This document shows positions 43,439 to 53,709 of a stretch of DNA of 64,000 nt, in pieces. This DNA is from Williamsia faeni (lineage in GTDB: Bacteria > Actinomycetota > Actinomycetes > Mycobacteriales > Mycobacteriaceae). The first letter of the stretch is position 1. Every line of letters starts with the position of its first letter. Under the pieces are notes generated by a model that was not told where the DNA came from, did not search any database, and saw only the letters and a list, made by a program, of their open reading frames with translations. The stretch spans positions 150,576-214,575 of the forward strand of contig QJJF01000009.1 of the NCBI GenBank assembly GCA_003202005.1, written 5' to 3'. Both the position numbers and the translations under genes were made by a program.

Positions 43439-44967
43439 TCGACTGGGGCGGATCCGGACAACCGCACAACGTCGGAATGACCACGGAGGGCATGGATCCC
43501 GGCAGCGACGAGTTCAAGGAAGCTGCGCTGTTCGACGCGATCGAGGGTCTACGGACCGTCGACCCACTGCGATCGGCATCCACCGCAATCGTCGGATGGC
43601 AAAAGGCTGTCCTGATCGTGTTCTGTGTGGTGGTGATCGGATGTGCCGTCTGGCAACCGATCGCCACCGTGACAGTCCTGATCGGACTCTGCACGCTGCT
43701 CTACGTCTGGTCAATGGCCGACCGGTTGGTGCTCTTCCGGCGTGGACTCGCCTCGGGGCCGATCACGATCAGCGATGAACGCGCCCGCGCCATACCTGAT
43801 TCCGAACTCCCGGCGTACACGATCCTGGTGCCTGCCTACAACGAACCGGAAGTGGTCGCCGATCTCATCGGGGCGATGGGCGCACTCGAATATCCCGCCG
43901 AAAAGCTTCAAGTGCTGTTGCTCCTCGAAGCCGACGACGACGTGACGATCAATGCCGCGCAAGCCTGCGGCGACGTCGACACGATCACGATTGTCCTGGT
44001 CCCGCCCGCCGACCCGCGGACCAAACCGAAGGCGTGCAACTACGGACTTCACCTGGCGACCGGTGACATCGTGACGATCTACGATGCCGAGGATCTGCCG
44101 GATCCATTGCAACTGCGCCGAGTTGTGGTCGCATTCGCCGAAGGTGACGACACAATCGCCTGCGTGCAGGCACAACTGGCGTTCCACAACGGCAGACAGA
44201 ATCTGCTCTGCGGCTGGTTCACCGCCGACTACGGTCTGTGGTTCGGATATCTGCTTCCCGGACTGATGAGGAGCAAGTCTCCGATCCCACTCGGCGGCAC
44301 CTCGAATCACCTACGGCGTTCGGTTCTGCGCGAGATCGGCGCCTGGGATCCGTTCAATGTCACCGAAGACGCTGACCTCGGCGTCCGGATCGCCGAAACC
44401 GGTTACCGCACAGCTGTGATCGACTCGGTGACGCTGGAAGAGGCGAACAGTGATCACATCAACTGGATCCGGCAGCGTTCGCGCTGGTACAAGGGGTACC
44501 TGCAGACGTGGCTGGTGCACGTACGCCGGCCCGTCACGCTCTGGAAGGCCATCGGTACCGTCGGTTTCATCCGATTCACGCTGCTGCTCATGGGCACACC
44601 CGTCATCGCCTGCCTGAACCTGGTCTTCTGGTTGATCACGGTGATGTGGTTTCTCGGCCAGCCGGCCTTCATCGAAGAAGTGTTCCCCTGGTACATCTAC
44701 TTCCCGGCACTGATCTCGCTCATCTTCGGTAACGGCGCCACCATCTACATGAATCTGATCGCCATCCGTGAAGACGACCGGCCCGATCTGCTGGTTCCAG
44801 TCCTCACCGTCCCCATCTATTGGGTGATGATGAGCATCGCCTCGGCCAAGGGCTGCTATCAGCTGATCCGCAATCCGTCGTACTGGGAGAAGACTTTCCA
44901 CGGACTGTCGGTCAAGACCGATGTGAACCCGGACGATCCGGCGGTGGAGGCGGGCAATGCTCAGTAG
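43435..44967 (+). CDS. BcsA-like processive GT2 glycosyltransferase
   Basis: About 510 residues. Two N-terminal spans (about 58-72, 76-92) are followed by a cytoplasmic GT2 domain with PAYNEP, ADDD (166-169), the YDAED sugar-nucleotide motif (216-220), TED (310-312) and QRSRW (347-351). This D,D,D,QxxRW set marks processive synthases such as cellulose and hyaluronan synthases. About four C-terminal spans form a channel (381-405 onward). No PilZ domain follows; the protein ends ~35 residues after the last helix, so c-di-GMP control through BcsA-type PilZ is unlikely. Translation is coupled to both neighbours (4-bp and 11-bp overlaps). The polymer is unknown. Confidence 0.88.
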   Translation: MIDWGGSGQPHNVGMTTEGMDPGSDEFKEAALFDAIEGLRTVDPLRSASTAIVGWQKAVLIVFCVVVIGCAVWQPIATVTVLIGLCTLLYVWSMADRLVLFRRGLASGPITISDERARAIPDSELPAYTILVPAYNEPEVVADLIGAMGALEYPAEKLQVLLLLEADDDVTINAAQACGDVDTITIVLVPPADPRTKPKACNYGLHLATGDIVTIYDAEDLPDPLQLRRVVVAFAEGDDTIACVQAQLAFHNGRQNLLCGWFTADYGLWFGYLLPGLMRSKSPIPLGGTSNHLRRSVLREIGAWDPFNVTEDADLGVRIAETGYRTAVIDSVTLEEANSDHINWIRQRSRWYKGYLQTWLVHVRRPVTLWKAIGTVGFIRFTLLLMGTPVIACLNLVFWLITVMWFLGQPAFIEEVFPWYIYFPALISLIFGNGATIYMNLIAIREDDRPDLLVPVLTVPIYWVMMSIASAKGCYQLIRNPSYWEKTFHGLSVKTDVNPDDPAVEAGNAQ

Positions 44968-46654
44968 CCGTCGCCTGAGCGCAATCATCTACATCGTCAC
45001 CGCAGTGGTCTACCTGGGTGTCGGATATTTCCTGGGCGTCCACCACGGCTTTCTCCTGGGTGATGCATTGTCGCGGGTGTCCGCGGCCCAATCGGTCCTC
45101 TTCAGTCGCGATCCGCACGTCGCCGCCATCGGTTTCATCTTCACGCCGCTGACCGCCCTGGTACAGCTCCCCACTGTCGCGCTCAGCGGGATCTGGCAGC
45201 CGATGACCGAGTTCGGCTATTCCGGCTCGATCATGTCCGCGCTGTTCATGGCGGGTGCGGCGGTTCAGATCTTCGGAATCGGTTCGGACCGTGCACTTCC
45301 ACGCACGTTCACCCTTTTCATCACAGCGGTGTTCGCGTTCAACCCGATGATCCTGTTCTACGGATCGAACGGAATGAGCGAGGCTCCGTTCATCTTCTTC
45401 ACATGCTGGGCGGTCCGACGCCTGATCGCCTGGGCCACAGACGACGACGTCCACCACCTCGCCGCCGCCGGAATCGCTTTGGCCCTGGGCTATCTCACCC
45501 GCTACGACGCCGTCGCCGCCATCGCCGCTGCGTCCATCCTGGTCGGTGCGATCACGGCGACACGCAGTGCCAAGCACCTACGCTGGAAGCGAGCACTTCT
45601 CGACGGTGGTTTGATCGTCCTGCCCGGGTTCTTCGCCTTCCTCGGTTGGGCCGTCACGAGTTGGCTGATCACCGGCCAGGCGTTTGCCCAATTCAGCTCG
45701 CAGTACGGTAATTCGGCGATCTTGCAGCAATCAGGTGCCGACACACCCACGGAGTTCGTCCCTGGCCTCGAGTTCGCGTTGACCTCTACCGTGATGCTGG
45801 CGCCGACGTTGATCCCACTCGCGATCCTGTCGGGTGTGGCCGGATGGTGGCGCCATGACTGGGTCCCATTGTTGTTCCCGCTCTTTGTGTTCGGCGCGGT
45901 CCTCGCCTTCCAGGCATACAGCTACGCCAGTGGATCGACGTTCGGATTCCTGCGGTTCTACATCCTCGCTCTCCCGATGGCGGCGACCATGGCGGTGCTC
46001 CTCCTGCCGCCGCGGGCCTGCACCATCACCAAACGGCGCGGCAAATATGCCCCCCGGCAATCACTCTCACCCGACCGTTTTCCGGAGTCGCCAAACCGGA
46101 CCGGCCGGCCCCGGGTATGGTCCGCACTCACGGCCTCGGCACTTCTCCTTGCGCTGACCGTTCCGAGCTCGGCCTGGGCGATGAGCAATCCCGAACACGC
46201 GCCGCAGGAATACGGCCTCGGAGCCATCCTGGCGCCGGAGCCCGACAACGTCTCCGAGCGCAAGGCAACCGAACACCGGATCGCCGCCACCTTCTCCACC
46301 GAACGAGGGATGGCGGAATACCTCGATGGCCTCGACCTGCCCGAGGGCTCGGTCCTCGCCGACACGGTGTACGGATTCGCGGTGGTGGTCGCGTCGACGA
46401 AACCCAAAACCTTTGTGGTGCCCTCAGATCAGGACTTCACCGCGATCCTCAACGATCCGGCGGCGAACAACGTCCAGTATCTCCTGGCGGTGCCCAATAC
46501 CGGACGCGGCGAATCGGACGCGCTCAACATTCGGTATCCGACGCTCTACGAGACCGGCGCAGACATCGCCACTCTCGCCCTCGAAGTCCCCAATGACGGT
46601 GAGAACCAACCGGAATGGCGCATCTACCGAGTGCTTGCCGAGGTCGAGGACTGA
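44957..46654 (+). CDS. GT-C-like polytopic glycosyltransferase
   Basis: About 565 residues. An N-terminal membrane part of about 10-11 spans is followed, after a charged loop (about 355-385) and one more span, by a ~170-residue extracytoplasmic domain. The first loop (GFLLGDALSRVSAAQ) has the acidic position seen in GT39/GT83-type lipid-linked-sugar transferases; LTRYDAVAAIAA is a second family-like phrase. It likely adds a sugar from a polyprenyl-phosphate donor on the outside. It starts 11 bp inside the GT2 gene and its 3' end overlaps the convergent GH5-like gene by 31 bp. Confidence 0.72.
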   Translation: MLSSRRLSAIIYIVTAVVYLGVGYFLGVHHGFLLGDALSRVSAAQSVLFSRDPHVAAIGFIFTPLTALVQLPTVALSGIWQPMTEFGYSGSIMSALFMAGAAVQIFGIGSDRALPRTFTLFITAVFAFNPMILFYGSNGMSEAPFIFFTCWAVRRLIAWATDDDVHHLAAAGIALALGYLTRYDAVAAIAAASILVGAITATRSAKHLRWKRALLDGGLIVLPGFFAFLGWAVTSWLITGQAFAQFSSQYGNSAILQQSGADTPTEFVPGLEFALTSTVMLAPTLIPLAILSGVAGWWRHDWVPLLFPLFVFGAVLAFQAYSYASGSTFGFLRFYILALPMAATMAVLLLPPRACTITKRRGKYAPRQSLSPDRFPESPNRTGRPRVWSALTASALLLALTVPSSAWAMSNPEHAPQEYGLGAILAPEPDNVSERKATEHRIAATFSTERGMAEYLDGLDLPEGSVLADTVYGFAVVVASTKPKTFVVPSDQDFTAILNDPAANNVQYLLAVPNTGRGESDALNIRYPTLYETGADIATLALEVPNDGENQPEWRIYRVLAEVED

Positions 46655-47805
46655 TCCGGCAGCTTCCCGAGGAGACCGAACAGCGGGTCACCGGGCCCGA
46701 TGTCGAGGGTGCACTCGTCGGGACGCGGGTCCGGCACAAATGACCAGAACAGGGCGCCGGCCGTGCCGGCGGTCCGTTGTGCGTCGACCTTTGCCTTGAG
46801 GTCGGCGGCGCGCGCGGACAATGTCCGACACGACCCGGCCTCCTCGCCGATCTCGGCAACGATCAGCGGCTTCCCCACGGCCGTGGCCTGTGCGATTCGC
46901 CGCGCCAGTCCGTTGTCGGGATCACCGGGAATCGGCACACCGACCGGCCCGTAGTCGTGGTAGTCGAGCACGTCGATACCGTCCGACCGGGCGACGAACT
47001 CGTACTCCTGCCCCTGCGAACCGCACTGACCTCCCCCGGCCAAGCCGGCCCAGATGGGCGTGTCCGGGTCCAGTGCCCGCAACCGGGCACCGGCCGCGTC
47101 GAAAAAGGTCCGCAACACTGCAGCGGCATCGTCCGGACACTTGCGGTCCTGCCACGCGCACGAGTCGTTGCCGCAGTAACTGGTCTCGGGCTCACCCATC
47201 AGCTCCCACCCGGCCAGCGAACTCCGGCCACCCCAACGACCAACAGCGGTGTCGAGCCACTGTGCATAGGACATCGACTTCGCATCGGCCCCGGTGGCGA
47301 CGGCGCCAGGCTCGTCCCAGTGCTGCTCATACCAGTCGCGATCCTTGAATTCGAGGTCCTCACAAGCACCTTCACCCGATGCCAGTACCGGGACCAGAAG
47401 TTGATCGTGGCGCTGCGCCGCATCGAAGACGGCGTCGAGCGGACCGAAATCGAGGTGTCCGGTGTCCTTGTCGACCGCCATCGAGGAATAGAGATCGAAT
47501 CTGGTGATCGACGAGTCCGGAAGCGCCTTGAAGTACGCATCCAGATCGACCTGCGCTCCGCACCCCTCGTTGACCGACCAGTCGGTGCCCAATTGGTAGG
47601 CGTTCAAACCGGTTGGCCACCAGGGATCTCCGTCGAGAAGGAATCCGTTGCCGGTGGTCTCGACCCGCACACCACTCGGCGACGGTGTGTCGGTGGAACC
47701 GCAGGAGGCGATCAGGACCACCGAGACCATCGACGCGACCACGACCTTGGGCACCGGTCCACGCACACTCGGCACGTACCGACCGAAGGCTCGTGCGCGG
47801 CTCAT
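46624..47805 (-). CDS. GH5-like glycoside hydrolase lipoprotein
   Basis: About 393 residues from the ATG at 47805. An N-terminal hydrophobic stretch and a lipobox ending LIASC (Cys35) suggest a lipoprotein. A (beta/alpha)8 fold of the cellulase/mannanase type is supported by WWPTGLNAYQL, GWELMGEPE (acid/base Glu205), YHDYG and VAEIGEE (nucleophile, likely Glu318). A catalytic-residue variant has replaced the canonical NEP by GEP. It faces the exopolysaccharide operon and overlaps it at the 3' end, so it may trim or release the polymer, as endoglucanases do in bacterial cellulose systems. The substrate is unknown. Confidence 0.8.
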   Translation of the reverse strand: MSRARAFGRYVPSVRGPVPKVVVASMVSVVLIASCGSTDTPSPSGVRVETTGNGFLLDGDPWWPTGLNAYQLGTDWSVNEGCGAQVDLDAYFKALPDSSITRFDLYSSMAVDKDTGHLDFGPLDAVFDAAQRHDQLLVPVLASGEGACEDLEFKDRDWYEQHWDEPGAVATGADAKSMSYAQWLDTAVGRWGGRSSLAGWELMGEPETSYCGNDSCAWQDRKCPDDAAAVLRTFFDAAGARLRALDPDTPIWAGLAGGGQCGSQGQEYEFVARSDGIDVLDYHDYGPVGVPIPGDPDNGLARRIAQATAVGKPLIVAEIGEEAGSCRTLSARAADLKAKVDAQRTAGTAGALFWSFVPDPRPDECTLDIGPGDPLFGLLGKLPDQSSTSASTR

Positions 47806-47811
47806 CACCGC

Positions 47812-47817
47812 ATCCTA
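47812..47817 (-). promoter_or_regulatory. Putative -10 hexamer (TAGGAT) of the GH5-like gene
   Basis: On the minus strand TAGGAT is followed by 6 bases and the ATG at 47805. No ribosome site is seen, so a leaderless transcript is likely. Confidence 0.45.
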
Positions 47818-47899
47818 GTGCCGGGTGAACGGAAGTCGAGAAGGTCAATTCGACAGTATTCTCGCGGCTCGGAGGTACCGTCGCGCCCGGGCGGCTGTA

Positions 47900-49249
47900 A
47901 TGTCCGGTGAGATGATCCGACCCATGACACGCGCCGCGGCACTATTGGTTGCGTCACTCCTGTTCACGGGTATTGGCGGCACCGCATTGTCCGCGGCCGA
48001 TCCCGTGACCACCACGTCGCCGGTGGGCGCCCCGCCGGCGCCTGAAACGGTGACAGACGCGTGTCCGTACCAGACCACACCTGTTCCGCCGGTTGACGAA
48101 TCCGAGGTCGTTCCCGCCGGAGACACCACGCCGGCCCCGCTGCCGGTCCCCGATCCGCCGATCGGTGGAGATGAACTCGGCGCCTGTGGTGTTGTCCTCG
48201 CCGCGGGTGCCGCGCCGGCGCCCGAGGGGCTGACCTCGGCCGCCTGGTTGATCGCGGACCTGACCTCGGGGACGGTGCTGGCCGCCAAGGACCCACACGG
48301 GCGCTACCGGCCGGCCAGCACCATCAAAGTGCTACTGGCCCTCGTGGTGCTCGACGAACTGGATCTCGACGACACCGTCCTGGGTACACAGGCGGACGAC
48401 GAGGTGGAAGGTGACGCCGCCGGAGTCGGACCCGGTGGCACGTACACCGTGCACGACCTGCTCACCGGTCTGATGCTGGTGTCCGGAAATGATTGTGCGA
48501 ATGCGTTGGCGCGCAAGCTCGGTGGCACCGAGGCGACGCTGGAGAAGATGAATGCGATGGCTGCGCATCTCGGCGCGCAGGACACCAGGGCCGCATCCGC
48601 GTCGGGTCTTGATGCACCGGGGATGAGCACGTCCCCGTATGACGAGGCCGTGATCTTCCGGGCAGCCATGCAGAATCCTGATTTCGTCGAGATCTCGGAG
48701 CAAGATCGGGCCCGCTTCCCCGGCTATCCAGGCATGCCCACCGAAACACCGTCGGCGTCCGACGACGGCAATTCCACCGAGACCGTCCCGGAGACCACGC
48801 CCACGGGCGATCCGGGCATCGACCTCTACAACATGAACCAGTTGCTCTACGAGTACGAGGGAACGGTCGCCGGCAAAACCGGCTATACCGACGATGCCCG
48901 TAAGACATTTGTCGGTGTGGCCGAACGCGACGGGAGGCAGATTCTGGTGGTCCAGATGTACGGCCTCAACGACAGCTACGGTTCGTACTGGCGTCAGGCC
49001 GAGACGCTGCTCGACTACGGCTTCGCACAGCCGGCCGATCAGAACATCGGGGTCCTGATCGACGGACCCGACGACCTGATCGAGGAATTGTCGGAATCAG
49101 ACCCTCCGGGCACCGGCGACAACGCATCGGCCGATGACCTGACCTCCGACGGCTTGTCGGGGACGGCCAAGCTGGCCATCGGTTTCGTCGGTGCGCTGAT
49201 CGTGGTGGCGCTGGTCTACGCCGGGCTACGCCTGGGCAAGCGATCCTGA
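47900..49249 (+). CDS. dacB: Serine-type D-alanyl-D-alanine carboxypeptidase
   Basis: About 449 residues (start uncertain: ATGs at 47900, 47912 and 47924). It removes the terminal D-Ala of peptidoglycan pentapeptides outside the membrane. A signal sequence (TRAAALLVASLLFTG...) and a Pro/Thr-rich stretch precede the penicillin-binding domain with STIK (Ser140, Lys143), SGN (195-197) and KTG (326-328). A C-terminal membrane span (about 415-440) anchors it. It matches DacB1 (Rv3330). It lies next to the GH5-like gene but in the opposite direction. Confidence 0.93.
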   Translation: MSGEMIRPMTRAAALLVASLLFTGIGGTALSAADPVTTTSPVGAPPAPETVTDACPYQTTPVPPVDESEVVPAGDTTPAPLPVPDPPIGGDELGACGVVLAAGAAPAPEGLTSAAWLIADLTSGTVLAAKDPHGRYRPASTIKVLLALVVLDELDLDDTVLGTQADDEVEGDAAGVGPGGTYTVHDLLTGLMLVSGNDCANALARKLGGTEATLEKMNAMAAHLGAQDTRAASASGLDAPGMSTSPYDEAVIFRAAMQNPDFVEISEQDRARFPGYPGMPTETPSASDDGNSTETVPETTPTGDPGIDLYNMNQLLYEYEGTVAGKTGYTDDARKTFVGVAERDGRQILVVQMYGLNDSYGSYWRQAETLLDYGFAQPADQNIGVLIDGPDDLIEELSESDPPGTGDNASADDLTSDGLSGTAKLAIGFVGALIVVALVYAGLRLGKRS

Positions 49250-49277
49250 ATCGCCCGGTTCGACAGTCGGGTTCACG

Positions 49278-50336
49278 TCAGCGTTTGCGCCGCGCGGCCG
49301 CCGAAATGCCCAATGCCGCAACCACACCGGCACCGACGGCCGCGGCGGCTCCGCGCCCGGACAGTCCGTCGCGGACCTCGACGCGCGGGCTGATGACCAC
49401 CCGATCCGGAACCGGTGTGGCCTCGTACTTGCGGTTGCGAGGATCGGTGGCCGCCCACGCGGTCGCGAACAGAATGATCCGGGTGGTGATGTAGGCAAAG
49501 ACCATGATGCCCAGGATCGGACCGAATGTGGCACCCGCGGGACCGTTCACGACGGCCTGCAGGTAGATGTTCCCGACCTGTTTGAAGATCTCGAACGCCA
49601 CCGCGGTGAGCAAACCGGCCTTCCACGCATTGCGAAGGGGTAGCGCCACTCGCGGCAGTTTGGCGATCACCCAGGTGAACAGGAGCCACGACGCAATGAT
49701 CGAGAGCACGAGGGATACGCCGCGCAGCGCCCACGACGCACCGGGGAGATCGTCGGCGTGCAGCCACTCCAGGACCTGGTGAGCAAAGCTGCTGCTGGAC
49801 AACGCCGACAGCGAGAAGGTGACGAGCATGGCCAGGAACAGCCCGAGGAGCGCGCCGAGGTCGGCGAGCTTGGTTTTCACCACGCCGGCCTTTTCCGGTT
49901 CCGGCCCCCATTGGACGGTGAGCGCCATCCGGAGATTGGCCATCCACCCGAGTCCGGCATAGAGGGCGATCAGGAGACCGAGGACCCCGATCGTGGCGCG
50001 GGACGCGATGGCCTGGTCCATCAGGTCGGTGAGCTCTTTCCCCATGCTGCCGTCGACCGAGTCGGCGATCTTGTCCTGCGCCTTGTCGAGCAGCTCCGGG
50101 TTGTTGGCGAACACGAAGCCGGCCGTGGCAAAACCGATCATCAACAGCGGGAACAGCGCAAAGACACTGAAGTACGTCGTCCCGGCGGCAAAATAGTCGC
50201 CTTTGGAACCCTGATATCGCGTCGCAGCTTCCATGATGTGGTCGAACCACCGATACCGGACCCGCTGCTTCTCGAGAAACGACGGCTTGTCCACACCATC
50301 AGGCAAACGGGTCTCGCGCCCGCCGGCTTGTGACAT
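49278..50336 (-). CDS. YihY/virulence-factor BrkB-family inner membrane protein
   Basis: About 352 residues with around six to seven membrane helices and the family phrases GDYFAAGTTYFSVFALFPLL, LGLFLAMLV and PGASWALRG. A basic C-terminal tail (SAAARRKR) is cytoplasmic. The family was once called RNase BN by mistake; a transport or membrane role is likely but unproven. It is next to trpS with 19 bp between and on the same strand, as in M. tuberculosis (Rv3335c-Rv3336c). Confidence 0.88.
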   Translation of the reverse strand: MSQAGGRETRLPDGVDKPSFLEKQRVRYRWFDHIMEAATRYQGSKGDYFAAGTTYFSVFALFPLLMIGFATAGFVFANNPELLDKAQDKIADSVDGSMGKELTDLMDQAIASRATIGVLGLLIALYAGLGWMANLRMALTVQWGPEPEKAGVVKTKLADLGALLGLFLAMLVTFSLSALSSSSFAHQVLEWLHADDLPGASWALRGVSLVLSIIASWLLFTWVIAKLPRVALPLRNAWKAGLLTAVAFEIFKQVGNIYLQAVVNGPAGATFGPILGIMVFAYITTRIILFATAWAATDPRNRKYEATPVPDRVVISPRVEVRDGLSGRGAAAAVGAGVVAALGISAAARRKR

Positions 50337-50355
50337 CTGGTTCCCCGTTCGGTGT

Positions 50356-51414
<1,059 letters not shown>

Positions 51415-51473
51415 TCATCCGCCCGCCAACGCATTTCATCGCACCGCACCCGGCACCCCGGCGCACTCGATCC

Positions 51474-52280
51474 TCAGGCGTACTCGACGGTGACCGGCGC
51501 GTGGTCTGACCACCGCAGATCGTAGGCTCCGGCGCGATCGACCCAGGACTTCGTCGCAGTCGCGGCCATCGCCTTGTTGGCGAGCTGATAGTCGATCCGC
51601 CAGCCGGAATCGTTGTCGAATGCCTTGCCTCGCCAGCTCCACCAGCTGTACGGCCCGGCGACCTCACCCGCGAGATCCCGGGCGACGTCACGCCATCCGG
51701 AGTCGAGGACCCCGGCCACCCACGCGCGCTCCTCCGGCAGAAAGCCGGGGCTCTTCACATTGCCCTTGGCGTTTTTCAGATCCAGGGCGGTGGGCGCGAT
51801 GTTCCAGTCGCCGCCGACCACCACACCCCGGCGTTTTCGGCCGAGAGTGGCCAAGTGCTCACCGAACTCGTCGAGGAAGCGGAACTTCGCGTCGCGTTTG
51901 TCGCCGTCGGCGGCGCCTTTGGGCAGATACAGGCTCGCCACGGTCAGAGAGCCGAAATCGGCTTCGATGTAGCGCCCGGTGTCGTCGAATTCGCTGCTGC
52001 CGAAACCGACTCGCACCTTGTCCGGTTGGCTGCGCGACAGAATCGCCACCCCCGCGTGCCCCTTGACCGACGACTCGTTGAGGCTCAGGAACCAGCCGTC
52101 GTCGAGAATCGGGGCCAACGCCTCGGCCACCTGATCTTCGCTCGCCCGCGTCTCCTGCATCAGCACGTGGTCCGAGTTGGTATCCCGCAGCCACGGGATC
52201 AGACCCAGGTTGCGTTCGGAGCGGTGTTTCACCGCTGCGCGGATGCCGTTCACGTTGATCGTCGTCACGATTGTGGTCAC
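51474..52280 (-). CDS. xth: Exodeoxyribonuclease III / AP endonuclease
   Basis: About 268 residues from a GTG at 52280, which fits the ExoIII N-terminus (INVNGIRAA); the frame is open to 52592 inside the MFS gene but that part is unrelated. The catalytic set is complete: MQETRAS (metal Glu), YLPKGA, GGDWNIAPTALDL, RIDYQL and SDHAPVTVEY (final Asp-His). It cuts at abasic sites and degrades 3' ends in base-excision repair. It starts close to the MFS stop (52292). Confidence 0.93.
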   Translation of the reverse strand: MTTIVTTINVNGIRAAVKHRSERNLGLIPWLRDTNSDHVLMQETRASEDQVAEALAPILDDGWFLSLNESSVKGHAGVAILSRSQPDKVRVGFGSSEFDDTGRYIEADFGSLTVASLYLPKGAADGDKRDAKFRFLDEFGEHLATLGRKRRGVVVGGDWNIAPTALDLKNAKGNVKSPGFLPEERAWVAGVLDSGWRDVARDLAGEVAGPYSWWSWRGKAFDNDSGWRIDYQLANKAMAATATKSWVDRAGAYDLRWSDHAPVTVEYA

Positions 52281-52291
52281 GTCGGGCGAGC

Positions 52292-53512
52292 CTACGTGCG
52301 CCCTGCGACAGTGGATCTGCGGGCATAGAGCACGGCCAGTCCGAGCACGGCGAGTCCGGCGAGCGCCAGCCCCGCACCGAGCAACGACGGCGCTCGGTAC
52401 CCGTAGCCGGCCGCGATCACGAGCCCGCCCATCCACGCCCCACTCGCGTTCGCGACGTTGAGGGCCGAGTGGTTCAGCGCCGCGGCCAGGGTCTGCGCAT
52501 CCTCGGCGACATCCATCAGGCGGATCTGCAATGCGGGCGTCAACGCGACCCCGGTCAACCCGATGAAGAAGGTCAGGATCAGCGCTGCCCATGGATTGGC
52601 TGCCAGCAATGCGAACGCGATCAGTACCACCATGATGGCGACGAGACAGATGAATATCGCCCTCACCACGCCACGATCGGCGAGAGCTCCGCCGAGGATG
52701 TTGCCGGCCACCATGCCCAGGCCGAACAGCATCAGGGCGAACGGGACAAACGATTCGGGTACACCGGACACGCTTGTCAACGCGGTGCTGATGTAGGTGT
52801 AAAAGGCGAACATGCCGCCGAATCCGACGATGCCGATGAGGAGTGCAAACCAGACCTGCGGACGTTTCAGCGCCCCGAGTTCGGTCATCGGATTGGTGAT
52901 CTTCATGTCGGACAGTGCCGGCAAGAACACGTACAGAGCCACAATCGTCAGCAGCCCGATCACCACCACGACCACAAACGCCGACCGCCAGCCGAGCGCA
53001 CTACCGAGCCAGGTCGCCACCGGTACCCCGACGACATTGGCGACGCTCAGGCCGACCATCACCTGCCCCACCGCTTTTGCCCGCGATTCGGGACCCGCCA
53101 GATGCGCGGCAACGAGGGCGGCCACGCCGAAGTAGGCGCCGTGCGGCAGTCCGGCGACGAACCGGGCGGCCATCAATGTGCCGTAGTTCTGGGCGAGCAC
53201 GGTGGCGGCGTTGCCCACGGTGAACGCGACCATCAGTGCAATCAGCAACGTGCGCCGTGACATTCGGGCGGTGAGTGCGGCAATCGTCGGGGCACCCACC
53301 ACAACGCCGAGCGCGTACGCCGAGATCACGTGCCCGGCCGTCGGCTCACTGGTCCCCAGCGAACCGGCGATGTACGGCAACAGTCCCATCGCGACGAACT
53401 CGGTCGTACCGATACCGAACGCCCCCAGCGACAACGCCAGGATGACCGTGCGTCTACTGCCACGCATCGGCCCCGACACTTCGGGGACGACAGTGCTGAG
53501 CGCAGACATCAT
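52292..53512 (-). CDS. MFS transporter, DHA1 family (AraJ/Cml-like)
   Basis: About 406 residues with 12 predicted helices. The family marks are GTTEFVAMGLLPYIAGSLG in helix 1-2 and the loop ALTARMSRRTLLIALM with the RxxxR gate motif. DHA1 members of this type export drugs or sugars/arabinose-like compounds; the substrate is unknown. It overlaps nothing but lies 11 bp from the exonuclease start. The 197-bp gap upstream to the PE-PPE hydrolase gene holds no ORF or clear signal beyond a possible promoter. Confidence 0.9.
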   Translation of the reverse strand: MMSALSTVVPEVSGPMRGSRRTVILALSLGAFGIGTTEFVAMGLLPYIAGSLGTSEPTAGHVISAYALGVVVGAPTIAALTARMSRRTLLIALMVAFTVGNAATVLAQNYGTLMAARFVAGLPHGAYFGVAALVAAHLAGPESRAKAVGQVMVGLSVANVVGVPVATWLGSALGWRSAFVVVVVIGLLTIVALYVFLPALSDMKITNPMTELGALKRPQVWFALLIGIVGFGGMFAFYTYISTALTSVSGVPESFVPFALMLFGLGMVAGNILGGALADRGVVRAIFICLVAIMVVLIAFALLAANPWAALILTFFIGLTGVALTPALQIRLMDVAEDAQTLAAALNHSALNVANASGAWMGGLVIAAGYGYRAPSLLGAGLALAGLAVLGLAVLYARRSTVAGRT

Positions 53513-53709
53513 TGAACCTCTCGGGCGTGATCGGGGTGCGACGGCGACATTGCCAACGTGACTACGGTGCCAACCCTAGGCAGTCCCGGGTCATTCCGGA
53601 AACGGACGTGAACTGACCCACAGGCCGGGAATACATTTCCTCCGACCCTGCTCGAGGGGACGAAGATGGCGACCTCCACGATGGTGCCGAGACCCGTGAT
53701 GCACCCGCG

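Noticed and set aside
43435..44967. Calling the GT2 a true cellulose synthase (BcsA)
   Set aside because: The PilZ domain is missing, the DxD site is YDAED, and the partner proteins are only BcsB-like, so the polymer cannot be named.
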